NCBI GenBank assembly: GCA_030044695.1
Contig: JASIDM010000067.1
Span: forward strand, 1 to 16,740
DNA: 16,740 nucleotides
Source of the DNA: Thermoplasmata archaeon
GTDB lineage: Archaea > Thermoplasmatota > Thermoplasmata > Lutacidiplasmatales > UBA184
Reading direction: 5' to 3'
Made by a program: the position numbers and the translations under genes. Below are positions 1 through 8,399 of the stretch, piece after piece (positions within the stretch are counted from its first letter, which is position 1; each line of letters begins with the position of its first letter). The notes under the pieces are model-generated. The model ran no database searches. It was not told the origin of the DNA and saw only the letters and a list, made by a program, of their open reading frames with translations.

Positions 1-3000
1 CCGCCCGGCCGTCTGGGCGGGGTCCCAGTCGTTCGCGTCGTAGACCCCGGAGACGTTGTAGTAGCGGTCGTTCAGGCTCCAGCTGGTGTTGGTCCCGTTG
101 TCGTACGCCGGGACCCCGCTGACCCCCGGCTCGAGCGGCGGGTCGGGCCAGGAGTAGATCGTGCCGCTCGCGAGGTTCCAGGAGTCCGACCAGAACAGGA
201 ACGACGCCTCGACGAAGATCGTGCCGTTCACCCAACCTTGATCGATGGCAAAGTCGGGCTGCGTGACGAACGCGAGGGCGACCGAGACCCCGACGCCGAG
301 CCCGACCGAGGCGATCCCGATCCCGAAGTTGATCGCCGCGCTGAGCGCGAACGAGAGCGTGCCGAGGAAGTTCTGGATCATGACGCCGATCCCCGGGATG
401 ATCTCCTTGCCGGCGTCGGTCGTCGGGGCCAGGATCAGCTTCAGCGCCGCGCTGACGTTCACCTGCAGCTGGAGGGTGAAGCCGACGTTGATCCCGAGGA
501 TGCTGAAGCCGTAGATCGGGATGGACATGCTCAACGACGCGGCGATGTCGATCTCCGCCGTCGCGCTGACCCACGTGACCGTCGAGCCGGCGACGGAGAA
601 CGTGCCGCTCAGGTTGAACGCGACGCTGAGCCCGAGCGACGCCGGCCCGAGGTCGATCGACGGCTGGCTCAGCGGGAGCGTCGCCGTGACGCCGAGATAG
701 CCGAGGGAGGAGGCGTTGAACACGACCTGCATCGAGGGGACCGCGTCGTAGTCGCCGCCGAGGAGCTCGACGGGGATGGAGAAGCCGAGCCCGTCGCCAA
801 GGTTCCAGGAGTAGTTCTCCTCGACGGTGAACGTCCGGTTGAACGGCCCATGGCCACCGGAGAGGATCTGCTCGCTCCCGCCCGTCTGGGCGTAGACGGC
901 GGCGAGCCAGGACGGGAAGGAGACCATCGTCACGGCGTAGGTGGCGTTGAGGCTCCAGTTCCCCCAGAGCGCCTCGGCGTGGAGGATCGCTCCCTTGGCG
1001 ACGGACGACATCTCCAGGCTCGCGTTCCACCACTTCGGCGAGCCGGCGGTCGGGCTGAACGTCACCTTGGTGTTGCCCAGGGTCGCGACGATCTTGGTCG
1101 CCGGCTCGCCGTCGACCTGGGCGTAGACGGTGAAGACGTTGGAGAGGTCGATCCCCTGGAAGAAGTCCGTGACGTACTGCGAGAAGATCTGCTCCGACTC
1201 CGGCGGGACCACCTCGTAGATCCAGCTGGCCGTGGCGTTGTCGGTGGTGTTCTTCGCGTCGGTGACCTTGAGCAGGATCTTGTACAGGTTGAAGCTGCTC
1301 GCGTCCGGGTCGCAGACGAAGCTGTCGGTCCCGTTGGTCGGGATCGTCCCGGTCTTGCCGTCGGTGAACGGCGCGCACCCGGTGCCGCTAGCGAGCGTGT
1401 TCGTCGTGCGCAGTCCGATCGCGCGCAGCGTGAACGTGAGGTCGCCGGAGCCGCCGTAGCCGGTGACGTCGAACGGGGGATTCGTCAGGTGGATCGATTC
1501 TCCGGTGTTCCAGCTCGTCGGCCCGGTGAGGCGCGCGTGCACGATCTCGTAGAACCGCCAGGTCGAGTTGGAGAGGCCGGCGAGGCCCTCGCCACCGAAG
1601 ATCTCGAAGTAGTCGTCCGTGAAGTCGCTCGCGTACCCCATCTCCTCCCGGGCCGACGGGTCCCCGGAGTCGCCGCCGTTGTACCAGACGAAGCCCCCGC
1701 CGGAGACGTTGTCGTACAGCCAGGTGTCGTTGAGCACCGTCACGTTGGCGCTGCAGTTCGCCCCCACGCCGAGGTTCGAGGAGCCGTAGCCGCCGTACAG
1801 GGCGAACCGCCCGTTCTTCGGGCTCCAGCCCAGCGCCGCCCCGTAGCGACCGCACGGGGGGCCGCTCACCACGGTGGAGACGTCGGGGACGATGGCGGCC
1901 GACGCGTCGGCCGGTCTCTTGGGGGGCGGAGGAGGGCAGATGTCCCCCCAGCCGTCCATCGGCCTCCACGTCCCCTGGTAGAACCACCACGCGACCGTCG
2001 AGTCCCCGGCGGCCTTGTAGGCGCCGTTGTCGCACGAGTTCTCGATGGTGTCGAAGTCGGCCGCCTCGTCGAACGAGTCCGCCCCGCCGAAGAGGAGCAC
2101 GTAGCCGGAGGGAGCGTTGGCGATCGCCGCGAACGACCTGGGCTCCGGCGCCTTGAGGGTCTCGTAGCCCGTGACCCCACCCTCCTTCGAGGTGAGGTTG
2201 GTCCAGCTCCCGTCGAACGACCAGGTGTCGCCGAGCGAGTTCAGCGCCGGGGAGTTGCCCCCGAACAGGAGCACGTAGTTGTCCGAGGGATCGAAGACCA
2301 TCGCCCCGGCGTAGCGCTCCGGGGGCGCATAGCCGGACGAGCTCGTGATGTTCGTCCACGTTCCGTTGGTGAACAGCCAGGTGTCGTTGTAGCCGACCAC
2401 GATGAACGGATGCAGGGTGCAGCCCGTGCACGGGATCGTCTTGTACCCGCCGAAGAGGATCAGCCCGTTGTCCGGCGGATAGTACGTCATCATCGCCCCG
2501 GCGCGCGGGGACGGACACGTCGTCGGCGTGCAGGTCGACTGGTTGATCAGTTCGGTCCACCGGTCGTCGACGAACGACCAGGTGTCGCCCAGGAAATCGG
2601 GCGCCGAGGTCGCCGGGGAGGCACCTGGGGCGTAGCCCCAACCTCCGAACAGCACGACGTCGTGGCCCGACGGGTCGTAGCTCATGGCCGGGAGATCGCG
2701 CTCGGTCGGGCTCGGATTGGGAAGCGGGGGCGTGATGTTCAGCCAGGACGACACGGTCGTCCCCGCGGGGACCACCTCCGCCGACGGGGACGTGGAGGCG
2801 CACTCCTGCATGATCCCTACCGAGCAGAGGTTGCTGGCCGGAGCGGACGAGGCTCCCGGCGTGACGTTCTGGACCGAGGAGGGGGCCGCGGCGACGGAGG
2901 GAACCCCAGCGGAGGCCGCCGTCGTGGTCGGGCTCGCCGCGGCGCCCGCGATGTCCTGGAGCACGGGCAGGCCGGAGACCAGGAACAGAGCTCCCACGAG

Positions 3001-3108
3001 CACGATCGCGGCCCGATTGCCGCGCCAGCCCCGGCGGCCGGGGCTCCATCTTCGCCGCAGCCGAACGGTCGGCCCCGCTGGCGTCACTCGGTCCGCCGTG
3101 GACGCCAC
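1..3108 (-). CDS. Large secreted Kelch-repeat surface protein (3' end outside the window)
   Basis: An open minus-strand frame runs from GTG 3108 (in-frame stop at 3145-3147) to the left edge, at least 1036 codons with no stop. After a basic stretch rich in Arg, a hydrophobic segment (about residues 34-56) serves as signal or anchor. About six Kelch-like repeats follow (residues ~140-510), each with a hydrophobic strand ending in LFGG, IFGG or LYGG and then a DTW or STW motif; they should form a beta-propeller. Next comes a PKD-like stretch (residues ~520-650, with KILLKVTDA) and a long beta-rich part of unknown fold. Many N-x-S/T sequons suggest a glycosylated outside protein. Kelch propellers usually bind proteins or glycans; no enzyme site is visible. 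GTG 3087 is an alternative start. It is divergent from the thermopsin gene. The large plus-strand frame over it is a GC-driven shadow. Confidence 0.85.
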   Translation of the reverse strand, partial: MASTADRVTPAGPTVRLRRRWSPGRRGWRGNRAAIVLVGALFLVSGLPVLQDIAGAAASPTTTAASAGVPSVAAAPSSVQNVTPGASSAPASNLCSVGIMQECASTSPSAEVVPAGTTVSSWLNITPPLPNPSPTERDLPAMSYDPSGHDVVLFGGWGYAPGASPATSAPDFLGDTWSFVDDRWTELINQSTCTPTTCPSPRAGAMMTYYPPDNGLILFGGYKTIPCTGCTLHPFIVVGYNDTWLFTNGTWTNITSSSGYAPPERYAGAMVFDPSDNYVLLFGGNSPALNSLGDTWSFDGSWTNLTSKEGGVTGYETLKAPEPRSFAAIANAPSGYVLLFGGADSFDEAADFDTIENSCDNGAYKAAGDSTVAWWFYQGTWRPMDGWGDICPPPPPKRPADASAAIVPDVSTVVSGPPCGRYGAALGWSPKNGRFALYGGYGSSNLGVGANCSANVTVLNDTWLYDNVSGGGFVWYNGGDSGDPSAREEMGYASDFTDDYFEIFGGEGLAGLSNSTWRFYEIVHARLTGPTSWNTGESIHLTNPPFDVTGYGGSGDLTFTLRAIGLRTTNTLASGTGCAPFTDGKTGTIPTNGTDSFVCDPDASSFNLYKILLKVTDAKNTTDNATASWIYEVVPPESEQIFSQYVTDFFQGIDLSNVFTVYAQVDGEPATKIVATLGNTKVTFSPTAGSPKWWNASLEMSSVAKGAILHAEALWGNWSLNATYAVTMVSFPSWLAAVYAQTGGSEQILSGGHGPFNRTFTVEENYSWNLGDGLGFSIPVELLGGDYDAVPSMQVVFNASSLGYLGVTATLPLSQPSIDLGPASLGLSVAFNLSGTFSVAGSTVTWVSATAEIDIAASLSMSIPIYGFSILGINVGFTLQLQVNVSAALKLILAPTTDAGKEIIPGIGVMIQNFLGTLSFALSAAINFGIGIASVGLGVGVSVALAFVTQPDFAIDQGWVNGTIFVEASFLFWSDSWNLASGTIYSWPDPPLEPGVSGVPAYDNGTNTSWSLNDRYYNVSGVYDANDWDPAQTAGR
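1550..2690 (-). repeat. Six Kelch-like repeats inside the surface protein
   Basis: Protein-level repeats, read on the minus strand. The LFGG-type strand ends occur near 2643 (VVLFGG), 2450 (LILFGG), 2265 (VLLFGG), 2095 (VLLFGG), 1795 (ALYGG) and 1600 (EIFGG). Most are followed by (N/G)DTW(L/S)F and a tryptophan-rich strand such as GTWTNI. Spacing is mostly 55-65 residues, with larger gaps where loops with cysteines (CTGC, ENSCD) are inserted. Six units would suit a six-bladed propeller. Boundaries are approximate. Confidence 0.7.
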
Positions 3109-3334
3109 GGTTACAGCCGACCCCGAACCGAATCGAAGTTCCCGCTAAAGACCTGTCGGTGAGCCCCGCGGGTCGCCCGCAGCGCTACCTCAGCGACACG
3201 GCCTGCCCTTGGAAATGCGCCGGTCCCTCTCTCGGGCGGCGAGCCTACGGCTCCGGGCCGGCCCGACCTTGACCGCGCGACCCGCTTCGGCGGCCGACGC
3301 GGGTCTGAAGTACCTTTCCGGTCTTGCCCGAGCG
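3109..3334. promoter_or_regulatory. Divergent intergenic region between two surface-protein genes
   Basis: 226 bp separate GTG 3108 (minus) from ATG 3335 (plus), so both promoters must lie here. No strong TATA box is visible. The only AT-richer patches are gctaaag (3143-3149) and gaagtaccttt (3307-3317); the latter sits about 20-28 bp before ATG 3335, roughly where the TATA box of a leaderless archaeal gene lies. A short inverted repeat gagcctacggctc is at 3240-3252. No RNA gene was recognised. Confidence 0.35.
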
Positions 3335-6300
3335 ATGCGCTGGAGGTGGGCGGTCCCCCTCTCGATTACCCTCCTTGTCCTCCTCGTTGCCGCGTCGATC
3401 GCTCCCGTGGCGAGCTCGTCGACCGGGTCGGGCTCAACCTCGACCGGAGCCTCCCACTCGCAGGGGACGGCGTCGACGATCTCGGCGCAGGGTCCGGGCG
3501 CCTCGGCAGGGGCCGCCGCGGTGAACGGGTCGTCCGCGGATTCGGCCGCGTTCGATGCCCGGGTGCACGAGACCGCCACCGCCCTCGGAGACGCCGGGGT
3601 CCCGCGTCAGGACATCCGGCTGCCGTACGTGGGAACTCCCGCGCAGGTGGTGAACGGGGTCGTCGTCCCCGGCTATCAGGTCGCCCAGGAGAGCGACCGC
3701 TCCGGGTACGGCTCGGCTCCGGCGCCGGCGGGCATCGCCTACTACGGGGCCAGCTTCACGTCGGTCGACACCGGCGAGCAGCTCACGACGGTGGACGCCT
3801 CCAGCGTGGTCGGATCGCTCACGGTGAACTCGATCGACGCGCTCTACCTCGATACCCTGGCTCCCGACCTATGGGGGATCCAGCTCAATTCGGTGCTGGG
3901 GAATGTCATGCTGCACGGACGCTCCGGCTACGAGTTCTGGGCCCAGAACGCGGTCGACGTCTACCAGCACAACAACACCATCAACCTCGGGGAGGACACC
4001 TGGAACTTCTCCAGCCCCGGGGCGTACATCCAAGAGGGGACCGCCACGGTGCTGTCCCACAGCTCCAACAGCTCGGATGTCGCCGGGCTCATGGTGGGCC
4101 TCGGGCCGTGGCTGTACGCCCCTCAGCCGTTCACCCTCACGCTCTACCTGAACTCCTCCGTGACCACCGCGGGCGACCAGGAGCTCTGGTACAACTACTC
4201 CCTGCAGGCCGCCGGAGGTATCCAGGAGAGCGGCTCGTACGACTGGATCGTCTTCAACTCCGTCGCCGACGCGACCCCGGCGCCGGTCGCCCCGTTCGTG
4301 GCCCAGGGGTCCGGCCTGGACCCGGTCGGGCTGCCGAACGACTTCGAGTTCGACTTCGCCCTCGGGGGGTTCGACGGGGCGACGATCGACGTCCTCGCCG
4401 CGAACCTGTCGGCGACGCTCGATTACTGCCCCGTCAGTCTCGTGAGGTGCTCCCCGTCGCAGTTCGACGCGGTCCCGTCGGCCCTCAGTTTCGGAGGGGA
4501 GACCGGAGAGACCTCGGCCGGCCTGTCGGAAAGCTGGAGCGGCACGACGGTCACCGCCGTGGCGGGGCCCGAGATCCTGGAGCCGCTCTGGGGGTGGAAC
4601 GCCCTCGGCGGCGAGGCCGGGGCCACGGCGGTCGCCAACGAGATCCGCGTCTCTGGCGCGCCCGACGCCCCGGGGGGCGAGCCGTACGCCTTCGTCTTCT
4701 TCGCCACGGACAGCGCGTTCGACCAGACCCTAGAGTGGGCACCGGACGTCCCGACCTGGTACCTGCCCCCCGGGGTCTACGAGTACGCGGTGCTCCTCTC
4801 CGACTACGAGGAGGAGACGGGCCTGCTGACCGTCGGGAGCTCCGCGACGGCGCTTGCCGTCACGCTCCCGTACCACCCATCGAGCGGGGTCTACACTCCG
4901 CTGTGGGCGTTCTCGAACGCCCAGCTCGCCGGGATCTCGACGCAGGGGTCCGGCACGCTCACGAACCCGTACCTGCTCTTCGACAATCCCACCGACCGAT
5001 GTACGGACTGCGGGTCCGTCGCGAACGACAACATCTCCGAGGCGTTCGCCGCGCTCGACGATTACCTCTTCCCGGTCTTCGCCGGGATCCTGCTGAACGG
5101 GACGACGGCGTTCGTGACGGCAAACCACGAGCCGAGCTTCTGCGCCTACTACGAAGCTTGGGGGACCCCGCGGACCGGACCCTCGATCTGTTTCGACCTG
5201 CAGATCGAGCTCGTCGGCGCCGACAACGTCACCCTGACCCACGATACGAACGTCGGGGGCTGGCCGGCGATGGCCGAGCTCGGAACGCTCGCCGGCTACG
5301 TACCGTCCGCGGAGAACCTCTTTCCGCAGGCGAACGTCATGCTCTGGGACTCCTCCCACGACCTGATCGCCTCGAACGATCTCGTCCCCACGCCGACCCT
5401 CCCCAGCTTCTCGTCCGGCTGCGGGAGCAGCTGCCCACCGATCACCTGCGACTTCTGCATCTCGCCGGAGGCGCTGCTCCTCTACGGCGGGACGGACAAC
5501 ACCGTCTGGGACAACACGTTCCGCGATCCCGGCACGCTGGCCGACTCGGGGATCGTGCCCACGACGTACGGAGGTCTCGTCGAGGCCGAATCCGGGGACC
5601 TGATCTACAACAACAACTTCGCCATCGACAATCCCGTCGTGTACCTGCCGTACGACCTGTACACCGACTCCTGTCCTGGCGGGTACGCCGGTGACTGCGG
5701 GCCGCTGGTGCCCCCCGTCTACGACGACACCTGGAACGTCAGCGCCCAGTCCGCCACCTCGGTCTCGGAGACCGTGAACGGCGTGCCCCTCTCGGGGAAC
5801 GTCCTCGGCAACGGGTGCGGCAACCAGGGGGGGAACTTCTGGTCGACGTACGGGGACTCCCTGAACCCCGTGTCGACGATTCCGTTCGTCAACAGCTACG
5901 ACTATGCCGACGACTCGCAGGCCCTTCCCCCGGGCGCAGCGGACGTCCAGGCGAGCATCCTGGCCGGCGGCGACCAGCTCCCGCTGACGCGGGCGGACTG
6001 CCCCGGCACCACGTCCCTCGAGGTCAGGGAAACCGGCCTCCCGGCCGGAACGGTGTGGGGCCTTGAGCTGGCGAGCCTCGGTCCCGTGAGCTCCGGGACC
6101 GACCTGCTGTCGACCGTGGTACCGCTGGGCCCGCTGCCGTTCACCGCGCTCGCGCCCCCTGGCTACGGCGTGGCCCGCGTCGTGGGCCCCGGACCGGCCG
6201 GCTACGCCGAGCTGAACGTCACCGGGGCCACGGAGCTCACCGTGGCGTTCGGGACGTTCCAGACCGTCACGTTCGAGGTCGGCGTGCTGCCGGCGTGGCC

Positions 6301-7258
6301 CGGTCTGCCCTCGAACACCACCTGGGGGCTCGATCTCACCCCCGCCCTGTCGGGCGGCCCCCCGGCCGTAGCGAGCACCACGAACGGTAGCTCGGTGACG
6401 TTCGACCTCGTCCGAGGCGCCGAGTACCGGTTCGACGTGCAGCGACCCGACACCGAGACGGTGCTGGGCGGCAAGGGAACGCTGGTGGTGCCCGCCGCTG
6501 CCTCGACGCACATCGTCCGGTTCCGGCCCGACACGGTGGCGGTCCGCTTCGTGGAGGCGGGACTGCCCGCCCGGACGAACTGGTCGGTGACGCTCACGCC
6601 GATCTCCCCGGCCGGCAGCCCGGTCACCGTCTCCGGGACCACCGCGACGCTAGGGTTCACGCTGCTCAACGGCACCTACGCCGTGACGTACGAGAGCTTC
6701 GCCGATCGGAGCCGGCTGACCGGCCCGACCTCGCTGACCGTCGCCGCGCCCCGGTCCCAGACGATCGACGTCCGGTACGCCCAGTCCCGGATCGTCTTCG
6801 TCGAGTCCGGGCTCCCGAGCGGGACCGCGTGGGGGGTCAACCTTACGGGGCCGTGGAACGCGAGCGTCACCTCGACCGTCGGGTCCCTCGCCGTGGCCCT
6901 CATGAACGGGACGTACAACGTCAGCTTCTGGGCCGAGCACGACTACACGCTCGAGGCGACGACCACGGTGAACGTCACCGCCCCGCACGCCGGCACCGTC
7001 GTGGCGCACTACCTCCAGTCGAGAGTGGTCGTGCAGGAGGTCGGCCTCGCCGCCGGGACCGTCTGGGGGGTGAACCTCACCGGCCCGATCGTCGTCTCCA
7101 GCGCGTCAGCGTCCTCGAGGTTCGTCCTGGAGCTCGAGCAGGGGACGTGGACGCTTGCCTTCTGGCAGATCCCCGGCTACACGGAGACCGCCGAGAGCTC
7201 GCTCACCGTGACCCCGCCCGGCACGATCGTCGTGATCGTGACGTACGCGCGGAGCTAG
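3335..7258 (+). CDS. Thermopsin-family (A5) secreted acid protease with C-terminal surface repeats
   Basis: A predicted secreted or cell-surface protein of 1307 residues. ATG 3335 is preferred over the upstream ATG 3209 because it places a clean signal or anchor segment (SITLLVLLVAASIAP) right at the N-terminus. A Ser/Thr/Gly linker follows. Residues ~128-440 resemble thermopsin: APAGIAYYG, SSVVGSLTVNSI, WGIQLNSVLG, FWAQNAVDVYQ, TWNFSS, and a later YDWIVFNSV. Thermopsins are pepstatin-insensitive acid proteases of archaea; their catalytic residues are not settled, so activity cannot be read from the sequence. Residues ~540-880 form a beta-rich region with NTVWDNTF and IYNNNFAIDNP, like right-handed beta-helix rungs, and several Cys pairs. 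Five repeats close the protein, with no C-terminal membrane anchor. Many N-x-S/T sequons are present. Confidence 0.85.
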   Translation: MRWRWAVPLSITLLVLLVAASIAPVASSSTGSGSTSTGASHSQGTASTISAQGPGASAGAAAVNGSSADSAAFDARVHETATALGDAGVPRQDIRLPYVGTPAQVVNGVVVPGYQVAQESDRSGYGSAPAPAGIAYYGASFTSVDTGEQLTTVDASSVVGSLTVNSIDALYLDTLAPDLWGIQLNSVLGNVMLHGRSGYEFWAQNAVDVYQHNNTINLGEDTWNFSSPGAYIQEGTATVLSHSSNSSDVAGLMVGLGPWLYAPQPFTLTLYLNSSVTTAGDQELWYNYSLQAAGGIQESGSYDWIVFNSVADATPAPVAPFVAQGSGLDPVGLPNDFEFDFALGGFDGATIDVLAANLSATLDYCPVSLVRCSPSQFDAVPSALSFGGETGETSAGLSESWSGTTVTAVAGPEILEPLWGWNALGGEAGATAVANEIRVSGAPDAPGGEPYAFVFFATDSAFDQTLEWAPDVPTWYLPPGVYEYAVLLSDYEEETGLLTVGSSATALAVTLPYHPSSGVYTPLWAFSNAQLAGISTQGSGTLTNPYLLFDNPTDRCTDCGSVANDNISEAFAALDDYLFPVFAGILLNGTTAFVTANHEPSFCAYYEAWGTPRTGPSICFDLQIELVGADNVTLTHDTNVGGWPAMAELGTLAGYVPSAENLFPQANVMLWDSSHDLIASNDLVPTPTLPSFSSGCGSSCPPITCDFCISPEALLLYGGTDNTVWDNTFRDPGTLADSGIVPTTYGGLVEAESGDLIYNNNFAIDNPVVYLPYDLYTDSCPGGYAGDCGPLVPPVYDDTWNVSAQSATSVSETVNGVPLSGNVLGNGCGNQGGNFWSTYGDSLNPVSTIPFVNSYDYADDSQALPPGAADVQASILAGGDQLPLTRADCPGTTSLEVRETGLPAGTVWGLELASLGPVSSGTDLLSTVVPLGPLPFTALAPPGYGVARVVGPGPAGYAELNVTGATELTVAFGTFQTVTFEVGVLPAWPGLPSNTTWGLDLTPALSGGPPAVASTTNGSSVTFDLVRGAEYRFDVQRPDTETVLGGKGTLVVPAAASTHIVRFRPDTVAVRFVEAGLPARTNWSVTLTPISPAGSPVTVSGTTATLGFTLLNGTYAVTYESFADRSRLTGPTSLTVAAPRSQTIDVRYAQSRIVFVESGLPSGTAWGVNLTGPWNASVTSTVGSLAVALMNGTYNVSFWAEHDYTLEATTTVNVTAPHAGTVVAHYLQSRVVVQEVGLAAGTVWGVNLTGPIVVSSASASSRFVLELEQGTWTLAFWQIPGYTETAESSLTVTPPGTIVVIVTYARS
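6011..7255 (+). repeat. Five tandem GLPxGTxW repeats at the thermopsin C-terminus
   Basis: Five protein repeats of about 78-90 residues begin at nucleotides 6011, 6260, 6530, 6785 and 7019 (residues 893, 976, 1066, 1151 and 1229). Each opens with a strand such as IVFVESGLPSGTAWGVNLTG, later has a conserved NGTY or EQGTW turn, and ends in a strand with aromatic residues (SFWAEHDYTLEA, AFWQIPGYTETA). Repeats 4 and 5 are most alike. Repeat 2 is the most diverged, with an insertion before LPSNTTWGLDL. Such repeats are common on Thermoplasmatota surface proteins and probably form Ig-like beta-sandwiches that stick to the surface or to a polymer. Confidence 0.8.
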
Positions 7259-7319
7259 GGCGGACCGCGCCCGGCGACCCTCGTTCCACACCCCGGCGGC
7301 GCACGCGGCGTGCGTTGAG

Positions 7320-7400
7320 CTTTAGAACCCTCCTTCCGTCCGACACCGTACCGCGCCGTGCGACGGACCGGATCGGTCCCGACGGGGCGAAACAGGAGGG
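7320..7400 (+). promoter_or_regulatory. Possible promoter and ribosome binding site of the ABC transporter genes
   Basis: The 148-bp gap after the thermopsin gene holds an AT-richer element ctttagaacc at 7320-7329, a weak TATA candidate that would start transcription near 7350. A good Shine-Dalgarno sequence, aggagg, lies at 7392-7397 and fixes ATG 7407 as the start. No T-rich terminator for the thermopsin gene was seen. Confidence 0.35.
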
Positions 7401-7406
7401 CAGCGC

Positions 7407-8399
7407 ATGGTCGGGGCTCCGCAGGGTCCGTTGCCGTCGCACGGTCCGCCGGTGATCGTCGCCGACGGGCTGCGCCACTCCTACGACGGCCGCAAGTTCG
7501 CCCTGGACGGCGTCACCTTCTCCGTCGGGAAGGGCGAGGTGTTCGGGCTGCTCGGCCGCAACGGCGCCGGCAAATCGACGCTCATCAAGGCGATGACGAC
7601 GCTGATCCAGCCGACGTCGGGGACGTTGCGGATCCTCGACCTCGACCCGCGCCACGACGGCCGCCGCATCCGCGAGCGGATCGGGGTCGTCCAGCAGGGG
7701 GAGTCGTTCGAGTTCACCACCGTGGAAGGGAACCTCGACCTCTACGGCTACCTGTGGAAGGTCCCGAAGGCCGAGCGCCAACGACGGGCCGAGGCGCTGA
7801 TCCAGCGGTTCGGGCTGGAGGAGATCCGCCGGCGGCGCTCGTTCGACATCTCGGGGGGACAGAAGCGGCGGACCCAGGTCGCCCGGGAGTTCATGCACGA
7901 CATGGACGTGCTGTTCCTGGACGAACCGACGATCGGCCTGGACGTGCTGATGCGCCGGGTCCTGCTCGACTCGATCAAGGCGGAGGTCCGCCGGGGACTG
8001 ACCGTCGTCTTCACGACGCACAACCTGGAGGAGGCCGACTACCTCTGCGACCGGGTCGCCGTGATCGACGAGGGGAAGATCCTCGCGATGGACACCGTCC
8101 AGAACCTGAAGCGCCGCTACTCGGGGAAGCGGACGATCGACCTCACCGTCGGGGCGTCGGAGGCGGAGCGGTTCTTCGCGGCGCTCGGCGCCCAGCTCGG
8201 CGCCGGGGTCGAGGTGACGGTCCGGGAGAACGCCGCGATCCTCCTCGTCGACGACGTGAAGGGGACGCTCGCCGCCGTCGTCGACCTCGCCCGCCAGCTC
8301 GGGGTCCAGCTCGAGTGGCTCACCGTCCGCCAGAACACGCTCGAGGACGTCTTCCTGCGATCGATCGCCCCCAGGGGGGAGGCTCCTGCCCGTCCCTAA
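7407..8399 (+). CDS. ABC transporter ATP-binding protein (DrrA-like exporter type)
   Basis: A 330-residue ABC ATPase that would power an ABC-2 exporter. Walker A is GRNGAGKST (residues 50-58), the Q-loop lies in VVQQGESF (~94-101), the signature is DISGGQKRR (147-155), Walker B is VLFLDEP (168-174) and the H-loop His is 205 in FTTHNLEEADYLCDR. The ~100 residues after the ATPase core match the DUF4162-like tail usual in DrrA/CcmA-type multidrug or lipid exporters. The signature has Ile in place of the usual Leu (ISGGQ), which is common. ATG 7407 has aggagg 9 bp upstream. The 3' end overlaps the permease frame by about 14 bp, so the two are translationally linked. The substrate cannot be told. 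Confidence 0.93.
   Translation: MVGAPQGPLPSHGPPVIVADGLRHSYDGRKFALDGVTFSVGKGEVFGLLGRNGAGKSTLIKAMTTLIQPTSGTLRILDLDPRHDGRRIRERIGVVQQGESFEFTTVEGNLDLYGYLWKVPKAERQRRAEALIQRFGLEEIRRRRSFDISGGQKRRTQVAREFMHDMDVLFLDEPTIGLDVLMRRVLLDSIKAEVRRGLTVVFTTHNLEEADYLCDRVAVIDEGKILAMDTVQNLKRRYSGKRTIDLTVGASEAERFFAALGAQLGAGVEVTVRENAAILLVDDVKGTLAAVVDLARQLGVQLEWLTVRQNTLEDVFLRSIAPRGEAPARP

Noticed and set aside
1388..3049. Minus-strand frame of 553 codons
   Set aside because: Shifted frame of the Kelch gene with a Pro/Arg/Gly-rich composition; no recognisable protein.
238..3162. Plus-strand open frame of 974 codons
   Set aside because: It is antisense to the Kelch protein, rich in Arg, Asp, Glu, Gly and Val as expected from a GC-rich shadow frame, with no domain. 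The minus-strand frame has clear Kelch motifs.
3209..3334. N-terminal extension of the thermopsin from ATG 3209
   Set aside because: Adds 42 low-complexity residues before the signal segment; ATG 3335 gives a normal secreted N-terminus.
3346..5694. Plus-strand frame of 782 codons within the thermopsin gene
   Set aside because: Shifted frame dominated by Arg; the thermopsin frame carries the conserved motifs and the signal segment.
4730..6511. Minus-strand frame of 593 codons
   Set aside because: Antisense shadow of the thermopsin gene, Arg/Gly/Val-rich, without domains.
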